64,000 nt of DNA from Thalassospiraceae bacterium LMO-SO8 (GTDB lineage: Bacteria > Pseudomonadota > Alphaproteobacteria > Rhodospirillales > Casp-alpha2): NCBI GenBank assembly GCA_031655335.1, contig CP134226.1, forward strand, positions 496,001-560,000, given 5' to 3'. The position numbers and the translations under genes were made by a program. Positions 8,585-17,518 of the stretch are shown one piece after another (within the stretch, counting starts at the first letter, position 1; every line of letters starts with the position of its first letter). Under the pieces are notes generated by a model. That model worked only from the letters and a program-made list of their open reading frames with translations. It made no database searches and was not told the DNA's origin.

Positions 8585-9679
8585 TCACGCCTTTTCCGGA
8601 TAAAGGCCCCGCAGCCCCTCGGGGGTGGCGCGGGCGACGCCGCGTTCGGTGATCAGGCCGGTGACGAGGCGCCGGGGCGTCACGTCGAAGGCGTAATTGG
8701 CGGCGGGCGAGCCGTCGGGCGTGATGGTCACGGTCACGATGTCGCCTGCGTCGCTGCGCCCGGTCATGCGGGTGACCTCGTCGGGCGAGCGCTGTTCGAT
8801 GGGAATTTCATGCACGCCGTCGTGCAGCGTCCAATCGATGGTCGGGCCCGGCAATGCCACATAGAACGGCACGTTGTTGTCGTGCGCCGCCAGGGCCTTC
8901 AGGTAGGTGCCGATCTTGTTGCACACGTCGCCATGGGCCGTGGTGCGGTCCGTGCCGGTGATGCACAGGTCGACCTGGCCGTGCTGCATCAGGTGGCCGC
9001 CCACGTTGTCGGCGATCACCGTATGGGGCACCCCGTGCTGGCCCAGCTCCCAGGCGGTCAGGCTGGCGCCCTGGTTGCGGGGCCGGGTCTCATCGACCCA
9101 GACATGTACGTCCACGCCCGCGTCATGGGCCTTGTAGATGGGGGCAAGCGCCGTGCCCCAGTCGACGGTGGCGAGCCAGCCGGCGTTGCAATGGGTCAGC
9201 ACGTTGACGGGCCGGGATTTGCCGTGACGGGCCCAGATTTCCTCGATCAGCGGCCTGCCATGGTCGCCGATGGCGGAACAGATGGCGACGTCCTCGTCGG
9301 AAATCTCGGCCGCCCGCTTGTATGCCGCCTCGGCCCGCTGGTTGACCGACAAGGGGGCCAGGAGAGCCCGCATCTCGTCGAGCGCCCAGCGCAAGTTGAC
9401 CGCCGTCGGCCGGGTCGCCAGAAGATCGTCGTAGGCCTTGGCAAGGCCCGCGTCCGACGGGTCCGCATGCATGGCGAGCGCCATGCCGTAGGCCGCCGTG
9501 GCGCCGATCAGCGGCGCCCCCCGCACCCACATGTCGGCGATGGATTGCGCCGCGTGCGAAACGTTTTCCAGGCGCCGGGTGACGAAATCGAACGGCAGGC
9601 GCGTCTGGTCGATGATTTCGACCGCCCAGCCATCGTCGGCGAGCCAGATCGTGCGGTAGGGTTTGCCGTCGACGTTCAT
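8585..9679 (-). CDS. mtnA: S-methyl-5-thioribose-1-phosphate isomerase
   Basis: Converts methylthioribose-1-phosphate to methylthioribulose-1-phosphate in methylthioadenosine (MTA) salvage; a homologue of eIF2B-alpha. The 364-residue protein has [17 protein letters not shown], the catalytic cysteine in [13 protein letters not shown], the [13 protein letters not shown] loop, and the catalytic aspartate in [19 protein letters not shown]. mtnP lies 650 bases upstream in the same direction. None of the classic later enzymes (MtnB, C, D, W, X) is in the window. Confidence 0.94.
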   Translation of the reverse strand: MNVDGKPYRTIWLADDGWAVEIIDQTRLPFDFVTRRLENVSHAAQSIADMWVRGAPLIGATAAYGMALAMHADPSDAGLAKAYDDLLATRPTAVNLRWALDEMRALLAPLSVNQRAEAAYKRAAEISDEDVAICSAIGDHGRPLIEEIWARHGKSRPVNVLTHCNAGWLATVDWGTALAPIYKAHDAGVDVHVWVDETRPRNQGASLTAWELGQHGVPHTVIADNVGGHLMQHGQVDLCITGTDRTTAHGDVCNKIGTYLKALAAHDNNVPFYVALPGPTIDWTLHDGVHEIPIEQRSPDEVTRMTGRSDAGDIVTVTITPDGSPAANYAFDVTPRRLVTGLITERGVARATPEGLRGLYPEKA

Positions 9680-9691
9680 GGCGCGTGCGGC

Positions 9692-10306
9692 CTAGGCCAG
9701 GGCTTCGGTGATGCAGATATCGCGGGTGCAGCCGCCGTCGAGCGCCTTGCGCGCCTCGGCGTACAGCGGAGAATCGTAATAGGCCGCGGCCGTTTCCCAG
9801 TTCAGGTGTTCGATCAGGGCGATGCGCGTCTGGGGGAAGCCCTCCATGGTCTGGACGCGCCCGCCGCGCACCAGGCCGCGGGCCCCCGCCGCCTGGATCG
9901 CCGGGGTCGCCTTGGCAACGTAGGCGGCCATCTTGTCGGCGTCGTGGACGGTCATATGCGCGCCGATCCAGTAAGCCACGGGCCCGGTGGTTTGCCCGCG
10001 CGGGGCCGGGTCCTCGATGCCTTCGACGATGAAGGTGTCGCGTTCGACCGCACCGTTCAGGATATGGGAATGGGCGTCTTCATAGGCCGGGGAATGATAG
10101 GTCTTGAGCGCCGTGTCGAAATCGGGGAATTCGATGATGACCACGCGGCCCTGCTCGTAGCCTTCCAACGACTTGACCTTGCCGCCCCGGGCCAGGAACG
10201 TGCCGCCCCCGGCGGCGATGGCCGGGCCGGCCTTTTCCGCATAGGCCTTCATCTTGTCGGCGTCGTGAATCTGAATCCGCAGGCTCATCCAATAGGCCTT
10301 GGGCAT
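9692..10306 (-). CDS. Tandem DUF1330 protein
   Basis: A 204-residue cytoplasmic protein of two DUF1330 units (about residues 1-98 and 106-204), each an alpha/beta ferredoxin-like fold. The repeats are easy to align: YWMSLRIQIHDADKMKAYAE with YWIGAHMTVHDADKMAAYVA, then the FLARGGKVKSLEGYEQGRVV and RGLVRGGRVQTMEGFPQTRI stretches. AGGAGG precedes the ATG. It sits between mtnP and mtnA, so a role in MTA or sulfur metabolism is possible, but no activity is known for the family. Confidence 0.8.
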   Translation of the reverse strand: MPKAYWMSLRIQIHDADKMKAYAEKAGPAIAAGGGTFLARGGKVKSLEGYEQGRVVIIEFPDFDTALKTYHSPAYEDAHSHILNGAVERDTFIVEGIEDPAPRGQTTGPVAYWIGAHMTVHDADKMAAYVAKATPAIQAAGARGLVRGGRVQTMEGFPQTRIALIEHLNWETAAAYYDSPLYAEARKALDGGCTRDICITEALA

Positions 10307-10328
10307 GGGGCGTCTCCTCCTTGGTATT

Positions 10329-11210
10329 TTAAAGCACCCGTCCGGCGACGGCCGACAGTTTCTGGATCATGTCCGGGTCGCGGGCGTCGGGGGCGGTGAT
10401 CAGCGCGTGTTCCAGCGCGGTATGGCAGCCGTGGGCGCAGGTTTCCCCGCGGCCCGCAAGCTTGGGCGCAACCTGCTTGACCAGGGTGCGGCCCTTTTCC
10501 GCGTTTTCCAGCAGCACCTTGATGATGGCCTCGACCGTCACGTGGTCGTGGTCCGGATGCCAGCAGTCGAAGTCCGTGACCATGGCGACGGTGGCGTAAC
10601 ACATCTCCGCCTCGCGGGCCAATTTGGCCTCGGGCATGTTGGTCATTCCGATAACGTCACAACCCCAACTGCGATAGAGGTTGCTTTCGGCCAGGGTCGA
10701 GAACTGCGGGCCTTCCATGGCCAGGTAGGTGCCGCCGCGCACGGCGTCGATGCCGACTTCCCGGCACGCCGCCTCGACCGCGTCACCCAGCCGCCCGCAG
10801 ACGGGATGGCCCAAGGCGACATGGGCGACCAGGCCCGTGCCGAAGAACGATTTCTCCCGCGCGAACGTGCGGTCGATGAACTGATCGGCGATCACGAAGG
10901 TGCCCGGCGGCAGGTCTTCCTTCAACGACCCGCAGGCGGAAACGGAGAGAATCTCCGTCACCCCCGCCCGTTTCAGGGCGTCGATGTTGGCGCGGTAGTT
11001 GACCTCGCTGGGCGGAATGCGGTGGCCGCGCCCGTGACGGGGTAGAAACACCATCTTCTGGCCCGCCAGGTCGCCGAACAGAAGATCGTCCGACGGCGCG
11101 CCGAACAACGACGCGACGGCCTCCCAGCGAGTGTTTTCCAGCCCGTCGATGTCGTAGATGCCGCTGCCGCCGATGACCCCGATGACGGGCGGCGTGCCGG
11201 GTGCCGTCAT
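10329..11210 (-). CDS. mtnP: S-methyl-5'-thioadenosine phosphorylase
   Basis: Cleaves MTA with phosphate to adenine and methylthioribose-1-phosphate, the substrate for MtnA. The 293-residue protein shows the family's GGSGIYDIDGLEN start, the phosphate loop FLPRHGRGHRIPPSEVNYRA, and the base and ribose site MEGPQFSTLAESNLYR with WGCDVIGMTNMPEAKLAREA. Aspartates in TDFDCW favour 6-aminopurines. Members of the PNP/MTAP family can overlap in specificity, but mtnA nearby supports MTA. Confidence 0.93.
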   Translation of the reverse strand: MTAPGTPPVIGVIGGSGIYDIDGLENTRWEAVASLFGAPSDDLLFGDLAGQKMVFLPRHGRGHRIPPSEVNYRANIDALKRAGVTEILSVSACGSLKEDLPPGTFVIADQFIDRTFAREKSFFGTGLVAHVALGHPVCGRLGDAVEAACREVGIDAVRGGTYLAMEGPQFSTLAESNLYRSWGCDVIGMTNMPEAKLAREAEMCYATVAMVTDFDCWHPDHDHVTVEAIIKVLLENAEKGRTLVKQVAPKLAGRGETCAHGCHTALEHALITAPDARDPDMIQKLSAVAGRVL

Positions 11211-11216
11211 CTGCCC

Positions 11217-11891
11217 CTACCCCGCCAGGTGTTCGTCGAACAGGCGGAAGGTGCGGATGCTGGCGACCTGGGCGGCGTGCGGGTTGAACGATCCGCGCAT
11301 GTCGCAATGGAAACCGTGATCGGCGTCATACAGATAAACCGGGCATTCGGGGTGGGCCTTGGCGATCTGGTCGACATCGGCGAGCGGAATGCCCTGGTCC
11401 AGCTTGCCGAAATGCAGGATGGTCGGGCCATTGGGCTGCTCGCCCACATAGGGCAGGATGCCGCCGCCGTAATAGGCGCTGGCGGCCTGGAAATCGAGCC
11501 GGCAGGCCGCGGCCCAGGTCACGACGCCGCCCCAGCAATAGCCGGTGATGCCGACCTTGCCCGCCTCGGCCGCCACTTTGCGGGCGGCTTCCACGTCCAG
11601 CAGCACGTTGTCGAAATTGGCGTTGCCGTTGTCCTTCATCACGCGGCCACGGGCGATGTCGTCCGGCGTGTAGCCGACCTCGAAACCCTTTTCGAAACGG
11701 TCGTAAAGGGCGGGGGCGACGGCCAGATAGCCGACCTCGGCGAAGCGGTCGCACAGGTCGCGAATGTGTTCGTTGACGCCGAAGATTTCCATGATGACGA
11801 CGATGCCGCCACGGGGCGTGCCTTCCGGATCGGCGCGGTAGCCGTGCAATTGGAAGCCGTCGCCGGCGGTCAGCGTGATGTCTTGTCCCAT
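11217..11891 (-). CDS. Dienelactone hydrolase family protein
   Basis: A 224-residue alpha/beta hydrolase of the DLH type. The start at 11891 has GGGAGGA six bases upstream; a longer frame back to 12041 has no support. The nucleophile cysteine lies in GYCWGG, and the acid and histidine are in the YDADHGFHCD region near residue 190. DLH proteins open lactones; here the substrate is unknown. Its stop lies six bases from the mtnP start, so it is likely the first gene of the MTA salvage unit. Confidence 0.88.
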   Translation of the reverse strand: MGQDITLTAGDGFQLHGYRADPEGTPRGGIVVIMEIFGVNEHIRDLCDRFAEVGYLAVAPALYDRFEKGFEVGYTPDDIARGRVMKDNGNANFDNVLLDVEAARKVAAEAGKVGITGYCWGGVVTWAAACRLDFQAASAYYGGGILPYVGEQPNGPTILHFGKLDQGIPLADVDQIAKAHPECPVYLYDADHGFHCDMRGSFNPHAAQVASIRTFRLFDEHLAG

Positions 11892-12091
11892 GATGTTCCT
11901 CCCGGGGAATGGTCTTGCAGGTTTGGCGGATAACCTAGCGCAGGCCCGGGCAGGGCGGAAGCCGAAAGGGGAGCAAGGCGATGTTGGTCCATGCACCCGA
12001 AACCATGTTTGATTGAATTTCTTGCCGATGAAGATCAACACATGATAGAGTTTTCCACATCAGAACATACCATGAACTTAGGGAGGCACTC

Positions 12092-12706
12092 ATGGTTCGG
12101 AAATTTCTTGTCGTCGTCTTCTTGCTCGGCCTTTTACAGGGATGCCTTAGGCAGGTTCAATCCAACGTCGCCGTGTTCCACAGCCTGCCCGCGGCCAAGA
12201 CCTACGGTACGATTTTTCTTTCGGGACCGAACGACGAGATCAGCAACTCCCTCGAATTCCGCAGCCATAGTGCGGTCCTCGGCGGCAAACTGGCACCGCT
12301 CGGCTTCCGCGTCGTCGACAGCATTGAAAATGCGGATTACTTGGCCGTCCTGAGCTACGCCATCGACAGCGGCCGGCAGGAAACGAGTTCCTATACCATG
12401 CCGCGGCACGGATCGACGACCAGTTACGTCGGCGGCTACGCCGTCACCTCCTACGGCATCACCGGCTACACGACTGTCACGGACAATTACACTGTCTATA
12501 CCCGGCAGGTGGCGCTTGATATTTTTGATGTCCGCCAATCGAAGGAAAAGCCGACCAAGGTGTATGAAGCCCGTGCGACCAGCCAAGGCACGTGCGGCAC
12601 CATCGTAGCCATCCTGCCCAACATAATGGATGCGATCCTGACCGATTTCCCGGGCACAAGCGGCGAATCCAAAAGGATCAACGTCGAATGGAACGGCAAA
12701 TGCTGA
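12092..12706 (+). CDS. Predicted lipoprotein, DUF4136-like
   Basis: A 204-residue protein with a lipoprotein signal peptide: hydrophobic residues 5-15 followed by LLQGC, lipidated at Cys18. GGGAGG lies upstream of the ATG. The mature part contains a FRVVDSIENADYLAVLSYAI segment and a TRQVALDIFDVRQS strand typical of DUF4136-like lipoproteins, which are thought to sit in the outer membrane, with a Tyr/Gly/Thr-rich insertion near residues 100-130. It is the first of three consecutive lipoprotein genes; the next starts six bases later. Confidence 0.72.
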   Translation: MVRKFLVVVFLLGLLQGCLRQVQSNVAVFHSLPAAKTYGTIFLSGPNDEISNSLEFRSHSAVLGGKLAPLGFRVVDSIENADYLAVLSYAIDSGRQETSSYTMPRHGSTTSYVGGYAVTSYGITGYTTVTDNYTVYTRQVALDIFDVRQSKEKPTKVYEARATSQGTCGTIVAILPNIMDAILTDFPGTSGESKRINVEWNGKC

Positions 12707-12712
12707 TCGGCC

Positions 12713-14956
12713 ATGGCTCTTCCCGCTGAAGATACAGGTGACGCGGTCTGGCGGCAGGCGCGTCGTCTCATGGTCCTGGTTGCGGCGGTTCTTGCCACCG
12801 CCTGCCAGACTCTGCCTACCGCCGCGCCTCCATCCGGCAACGAAGCAGCCGCCGTGTCGCGGCCGTTCTATTCGCCCTTCTACGACCGAGCCGACCATCT
12901 GGCCGATTTCATCGCCGCCGGCGACCTGGATGGCGCCGACCGTCTGTATATGGAACAGCAGACGGTCTTTGACGCCGACACCGCGCCACGCACGCGGGAT
13001 TTGCTCGATACCCTGGCCGCCCGCCTCACCGTCCGTCACGAACGGGCGCTTACCGACGCCCTGGCGGGGCTGCGGGCGCTGCCGGACCCTGTGCCGATGG
13101 CGGACTGGCCGCGCACCGCCGACGCCCTCAAGGCGGCAACGGCCGCCCTGAACGCCTATCCCACCGCCGGGTTGCTCGCCGATCCGGCGCGCGAACCTGC
13201 GGCCCTCCCCGCCCTGCGCACCGAACGGGACAGGCTGGCGGACAAGCTGCGGATGGCCGCCGCGACAGCCTTCCTCGCCTTCGACCACGGCCAGGGCCGC
13301 GCCTTCGCCGATGCCTACCCCCTGGCCGTCGACACGGCCGGCCTGATCGCCGAAACCTGGGCGGCCCTGCGTCCCCGGCTGGCCCGCTGGGACGCCGCCA
13401 CCCTGGTGCGCTACGGCAAGACCTATGAACGGGAACTGGCCGAGGCCGGCCGCGCCGCCGACCTGGGCGCGCTATATGCCGCGCGGGTGGCCCGCGACAA
13501 CGGCATCGCGGGCAACCGATCGCCCCTGGTTGCCCTGGCCTTGGTCGCCGCCGCCAAGCGGGCGGGCCTCGTCGCATCCCCGCCGGCGGGGGCGGAGATC
13601 GCCCTGGTCGAGGCGACCAGCCAGACGTTGCTCCGCCACGGGCAGATCGACTTTCCCGTCGGCGTTGACATCGACCTGCCCGTGAAAATCGTCAAATCAT
13701 CCCTTGATGCCGCCTTTGCGCCGGCGGCAAAAGGCCCACGCCTGGTTATCGTTCTGGAAGTCGCCCTGGCCAAGGCAAGCCGCAGGGTCAGCCAGCTTGA
13801 CCGGGTCCCCTCCATCCTGTTTCTGCCGGCAGGCGGCACGGTGTTGTTCGACAATGAAACCGGCGGCGCGCAGGCTGCCCGGCGCAGCATGACGCAAGTT
13901 CAGGGCAGTGTGCCCCTGGCCGGCAATATCCCGGGCCATCCGGCCGTGGGCGCAAACGCCGCCGCCGCGCCTGTGTTTTATCAATACAGCTACGAACGCG
14001 CCCGCATCTCCGCCCGTAAAACAATGACCGTGAACTACTATCTGGTCGACCGCCATGCCGGCGCTTACGTGAAATCCACCTTCGACGTCGCCGAACAGGA
14101 ACGCTTCGAAGTCGTCTACAACATCGCCCGCGCCGATACCCGGTACCGGCACGTCATCGAAACCTCGGACAGCGAAGGCGATGTGGACGACTTTGAAAAA
14201 GCCAGCAGCGCCGTCGCCTTGTCGCAAATCCTGGTCCACTCCCTAAGCCGGGCGGGCCAGCAGCGGAAATGGCGCAGCCTGGAATCCTTTTACGACGAGT
14301 TGACCCGCGACAAGAACACCGCAATCGCCGCCTATAAGGACACCGATTACGCCGCCCGCCCCCTGAACGACCCGCGCTTCGACAGCGTCGTCGCCATTTA
14401 TACAGGGCCCGGCAGCCTGGGCGCCGGATTCTACGTGCAGTCAGATGTGGTTTTGACCAACTGGCATGTTGTCGATAACCGACGCATCGTCGAACTGCGC
14501 AAGTACGACGGCACGGAAACCTTCGGCTCTGTCCTGGGCAAGGATATCCGCCTGGACCTGGCCTTGATCCGCGTGCAGTCACGCGGCCGGCCCGTCGCCT
14601 TTCGCCGCGCCGCACAGTTGGACATCGGCGCCACGGTTGAAGGCATCGGCCATCCCCACCGCCAGGAATTCTCCGTCACCCGCGGCGTGGTCAGCGCAAT
14701 CCGCCAGGAACACAGCATCAACCTGCCCAAACGGGCCGGCGACAAGGTGCTTTACGTACAGACCGACGCCGCCATCAACCCGGGTAATTCCGGCGGCCCC
14801 CTGTTCCTCGGCGACACCGTGATCGGCGTCAACACCTGGGGATATGTTCCGGAATATGCCGACAACCTCAGCTTCGCCGTTCATTACGGCGAGGTGCTGA
14901 CCTTTCTCAATGAACACCTGCCCGGCTTTGCCGAAACGAACAGGAGACCCCGATGA
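12713..14956 (+). CDS. Large lipoprotein with C-terminal trypsin-like serine protease domain
   Basis: A 747-residue protein. After a signal peptide it has a possible lipobox (VLATAC, Cys31); a second start at codon 20 (12770) would leave a more typical short signal. Residues about 50-330 are helical and Ala-rich with no recognised family; about 340-480 look beta-rich (LVIVLEVALAKASRRVSQLD, MTVNYYLVDRHAGAYV). Residues 555-735 are a chymotrypsin/DegP-fold protease with a complete triad: His585 in LTNWHVV, Asp615 in RLDLALI, Ser693 in NPGNSGGPL. No PDZ domain follows. Presumably periplasmic or surface-attached. It lies between a DUF4136-like and a TraT-like gene and overlaps the latter by four bases. 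Confidence 0.85.
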   Translation: MALPAEDTGDAVWRQARRLMVLVAAVLATACQTLPTAAPPSGNEAAAVSRPFYSPFYDRADHLADFIAAGDLDGADRLYMEQQTVFDADTAPRTRDLLDTLAARLTVRHERALTDALAGLRALPDPVPMADWPRTADALKAATAALNAYPTAGLLADPAREPAALPALRTERDRLADKLRMAAATAFLAFDHGQGRAFADAYPLAVDTAGLIAETWAALRPRLARWDAATLVRYGKTYERELAEAGRAADLGALYAARVARDNGIAGNRSPLVALALVAAAKRAGLVASPPAGAEIALVEATSQTLLRHGQIDFPVGVDIDLPVKIVKSSLDAAFAPAAKGPRLVIVLEVALAKASRRVSQLDRVPSILFLPAGGTVLFDNETGGAQAARRSMTQVQGSVPLAGNIPGHPAVGANAAAAPVFYQYSYERARISARKTMTVNYYLVDRHAGAYVKSTFDVAEQERFEVVYNIARADTRYRHVIETSDSEGDVDDFEKASSAVALSQILVHSLSRAGQQRKWRSLESFYDELTRDKNTAIAAYKDTDYAARPLNDPRFDSVVAIYTGPGSLGAGFYVQSDVVLTNWHVVDNRRIVELRKYDGTETFGSVLGKDIRLDLALIRVQSRGRPVAFRRAAQLDIGATVEGIGHPHRQEFSVTRGVVSAIRQEHSINLPKRAGDKVLYVQTDAAINPGNSGGPLFLGDTVIGVNTWGYVPEYADNLSFAVHYGEVLTFLNEHLPGFAETNRRPR

Positions 14957-15729
14957 TACGCGCTGTCCGCTCCGCTCCCCGTTGCCGCCGGTGGTGGCGA
15001 TTGCCGGCCCTGCTGGTAGCCCTGGCCGGCGCCGGCTGCACCGTCCAGGACAACCGTATGGGCATGGTCAAGAACCCGGATACGGGCCTGATGTTCGGGT
15101 CGGTCATCGAACGCAATCTCGTCACGGATCCCAGCTTCTTCCGCAACACGGGCATCAAGGTCCGCACGCGGAACACGTCCGGCGATCGTGCCTTCGACCT
15201 GAGCGCCTTCCAGGAAACGCTGGTGAAGGCCTATGAGCGGAAAGGCTACACCCGGCCCGACGGCGGCGACTTCGGCCTGTTGATGGATGTGAACGTCATC
15301 TATTCCGGACAAATCCAGCGCAACCTGTCGGCGGAATACAGCCTGCTTGCCGCCACCGCCGGCACGGGGGCGGCGCTTTTGCAGTCGGAATCCGCCTTCA
15401 CGGTCCTGGGCGCGCAATTGGCCGGCGCGGCCTTCGGCGCCGTGGCCGGCAACTTCGTCACCGAAGACACTTATATCGTCGTGGCCGAGGTCACCTTTGC
15501 CGTGCTCAAGGAATACAGAACCTCGAAGAAACGGGTCACCTTCTCACGCAGCGAGAAATTGAAGAACGTGGACGACCCCGACGAGGACAAGGAAATCTTC
15601 CTGCGCGGCCTCAAGAAAACCTTCGATACCTCAATCGCCGTTTTCGCCGGCGGCACGAACATCCGTCAGAACGAAATTTCCCGACAGGTCAAACAGCGGA
15701 TGGTGGACATCATCGGCGACTTCATCTGA
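14953..15729 (+). CDS. TraT-like outer-membrane lipoprotein
   Basis: A 258-residue protein resembling TraT, the conjugative-plasmid surface exclusion and complement resistance lipoprotein. Signal peptide residues 12-28 lead to Cys29 (GAGC, an atypical lipobox with Gly at -3). Matching features are the VRTRNTSGDRAFDLS strand, the KAYERKGYTR helix, a Gly/Ala-rich hydrophobic stretch (132-170), TEDTYIVVAEVTFAV, and a C-terminal helix. There are no transfer genes nearby, so this is a chromosomal relative, not necessarily in conjugation. Its ATG overlaps the protease stop (ATGA), tying the two together. Confidence 0.78.
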   Translation: MIRAVRSAPRCRRWWRLPALLVALAGAGCTVQDNRMGMVKNPDTGLMFGSVIERNLVTDPSFFRNTGIKVRTRNTSGDRAFDLSAFQETLVKAYERKGYTRPDGGDFGLLMDVNVIYSGQIQRNLSAEYSLLAATAGTGAALLQSESAFTVLGAQLAGAAFGAVAGNFVTEDTYIVVAEVTFAVLKEYRTSKKRVTFSRSEKLKNVDDPDEDKEIFLRGLKKTFDTSIAVFAGGTNIRQNEISRQVKQRMVDIIGDFI

Positions 15730-15750
15730 TATCCCGCTTCCGAACTTCCC

Positions 15751-16851
15751 CTACACGTTGAACCGGAACAGCATGATGTCGCCGTCCTTGACCACGTACT
15801 CGCGGCCTTCCTGGCGCATCTTGCCGGCGTCCTTGGCGGCCTGTTCCCCGCCCAGCGCCACGAAGTCGTCGTAGGCGATGGTTTCGGCGGCGATGAAGCC
15901 GCGTTCGAAATCCTTGTGGATCACGGCCGCCGCCTGCGGCGCCTTGGTGCCCTTGTGGATGGTCCAGGCGCGGGCTTCCTTCGGGCCGACGGTGAAATAG
16001 GTGACCAGGCCCAGAAGCTCGTAGCCGGCGCGGATCACGCGGGCCAGGCCCGTTTCCGCCAGGCCCAGGCTTTCCAGAAATTCCTTCTTTTCCGCCGGAT
16101 CGTCCAACATCGCGACCTCGGCCTCGATGGCGGCGGAGATCACGACGCTGCCCGCCCCCTGGGCCGCCGCCATTTCGGCGACACGGTCGGACAGGGCATT
16201 GCCCGTGGCGGCCGAGCCTTCGTCGACGTTGCACACGTAAAGCACCGGCTTGGCGGTCAGCAGTTGCAGCATGCGGAAGGCCTTGCCCTCGCCGTCCTTC
16301 AGCTCGATCTTGCGCGCCGGCTGGCCGTCGCGCAGCAGGTCCAGGCAGCGGTTGACGATCTCAAGCTGCTTGGCCGCGTCCTTGTCCTGGCCGCGCGCCT
16401 TCTTGGTCAACGGATCGACCCGTTTTTCCAGGCTTTCCAGGTCGGCCAGCATCAGTTCCGTTTCCACGGTCTCGGCGTCGCGCACGGGATCGACGGTGGC
16501 TTCCACATGGACCACGTTGCCGTCCTCGAAACAGCGCAGCACATGGCAGATGGCCTCGACCTCGCGGATGTTGGCGAGAAACTGGTTGCCCAGGCCTTCG
16601 CCCTTGGAGGCCCCCCGGACCAGCCCCGCGATATCGACGAATTCAAGCTGCGTCGGCACGGTCTGGGCCGACTTGCCGATGGCGGCGATCTTGTCCAGGC
16701 GCGGGTCGGGCACGGCGACCCGGCCCGTATTGGGCTCGATGGTGCAGAACGGAAAATTGGCGGCCTCGGCCTTGGCCGTCGCCGTCAGGGCGTTGAAAAG
16801 GGTCGACTTGCCGACGTTGGGCAGGCCGACGATGCCGCAGTTGAAGCCCAT
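15751..16851 (-). CDS. ychF: YchF/Obg-family translation-associated ATPase
   Basis: A ribosome-associated P-loop ATPase (OLA1 family) linked to redox stress. The start at 16851, with AGGACT just upstream, gives 366 residues. Walker A is GLPNVGKST; the G4 position reads NVDE in place of NKxD, the change that switches the family from GTP to ATP. A coiled-coil insert occupies about residues 130-200 and the TGS domain (AWTIHKGTKAPQAAAVIH) the C-terminus. The start follows the pth stop by one base. Confidence 0.96.
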   Translation of the reverse strand: MGFNCGIVGLPNVGKSTLFNALTATAKAEAANFPFCTIEPNTGRVAVPDPRLDKIAAIGKSAQTVPTQLEFVDIAGLVRGASKGEGLGNQFLANIREVEAICHVLRCFEDGNVVHVEATVDPVRDAETVETELMLADLESLEKRVDPLTKKARGQDKDAAKQLEIVNRCLDLLRDGQPARKIELKDGEGKAFRMLQLLTAKPVLYVCNVDEGSAATGNALSDRVAEMAAAQGAGSVVISAAIEAEVAMLDDPAEKKEFLESLGLAETGLARVIRAGYELLGLVTYFTVGPKEARAWTIHKGTKAPQAAAVIHKDFERGFIAAETIAYDDFVALGGEQAAKDAGKMRQEGREYVVKDGDIMLFRFNV

Positions 16852-16852
16852 C

Positions 16853-17482
16853 TTAGTCCTTCTTTTCCTTGTCTTGGCCGCCGGCGTCCTGTCGCCGGGG
16901 CGCATTCGGGCGTGGCGGCTTGAGGGCCAGCGCCACCCGGTTCTGGAACCCGGCGTCGTCGCCGGAGATCAGCAGGTCCGCATTGTCGGCGACGGCGTCC
17001 AAAAGCGTGTCCCGCCACGCCTGATCCTCTTTCGAGAAATCCTTCAGCACATGGCCGACGACCTTGTCCTTGTCGCCGGGGTGGCCCACGCCGATGCGCA
17101 CGCGGCGGAATTCGGGGCCGATATGGGCCTGGATGTTGCGCAGGCCGTTGTGCCCGGCATGGCCGCCGCCGGTCTTGACCCGCAGCTTGCCCGCCGCCAG
17201 GTCGAGTTCGTCATGGAACACGACCAGGTCGGCGGGTTTCAGCTTGTAGAAGGTCATGACCGCCTGAACGGCGCGGCCTGACTCGTTCATATAGGTCTGC
17301 GGCTTGAGGACGAGCACCTTGCCGCCGGCAATCGTGCCTTCGGCAAGGTCACCGTGAAACTTGGTCCGGTAGGGGCCCAGCCGCCAGCGGCCGTGGATGG
17401 CGTCCACGGCCATGAAACCGACGTTGTGCCGGTTGTCGCGGTAGGATGGACCCGGATTGCCGAGCCCCACCAGAAGCAGCAT
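16853..17482 (-). CDS. pth: Peptidyl-tRNA hydrolase
   Basis: Recycles tRNA from peptidyl-tRNAs released during translation. Motifs: GLGNPGPSYRDNRHNVGF with the catalytic histidine, TYMNESGRAV, and HDELDLAAGKLRVKTGGGHAGHNGL. The 209-residue protein has a basic, Lys/Arg-rich tail of about 20 residues after the conserved domain. It lies between rplY and ychF, a conserved order in proteobacteria. Confidence 0.96.
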   Translation of the reverse strand: MLLLVGLGNPGPSYRDNRHNVGFMAVDAIHGRWRLGPYRTKFHGDLAEGTIAGGKVLVLKPQTYMNESGRAVQAVMTFYKLKPADLVVFHDELDLAAGKLRVKTGGGHAGHNGLRNIQAHIGPEFRRVRIGVGHPGDKDKVVGHVLKDFSKEDQAWRDTLLDAVADNADLLISGDDAGFQNRVALALKPPRPNAPRRQDAGGQDKEKKD

Positions 17483-17518
17483 GGAACGCCCTCCCCGGAA
17501 CCGATCCGGACGAGAGGA

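Noticed and set aside
12051-12059. TTTTCCACA, a DnaA-box match upstream of the first lipoprotein gene.
   Set aside because: A lone 9-base match with no partner boxes is expected by chance.
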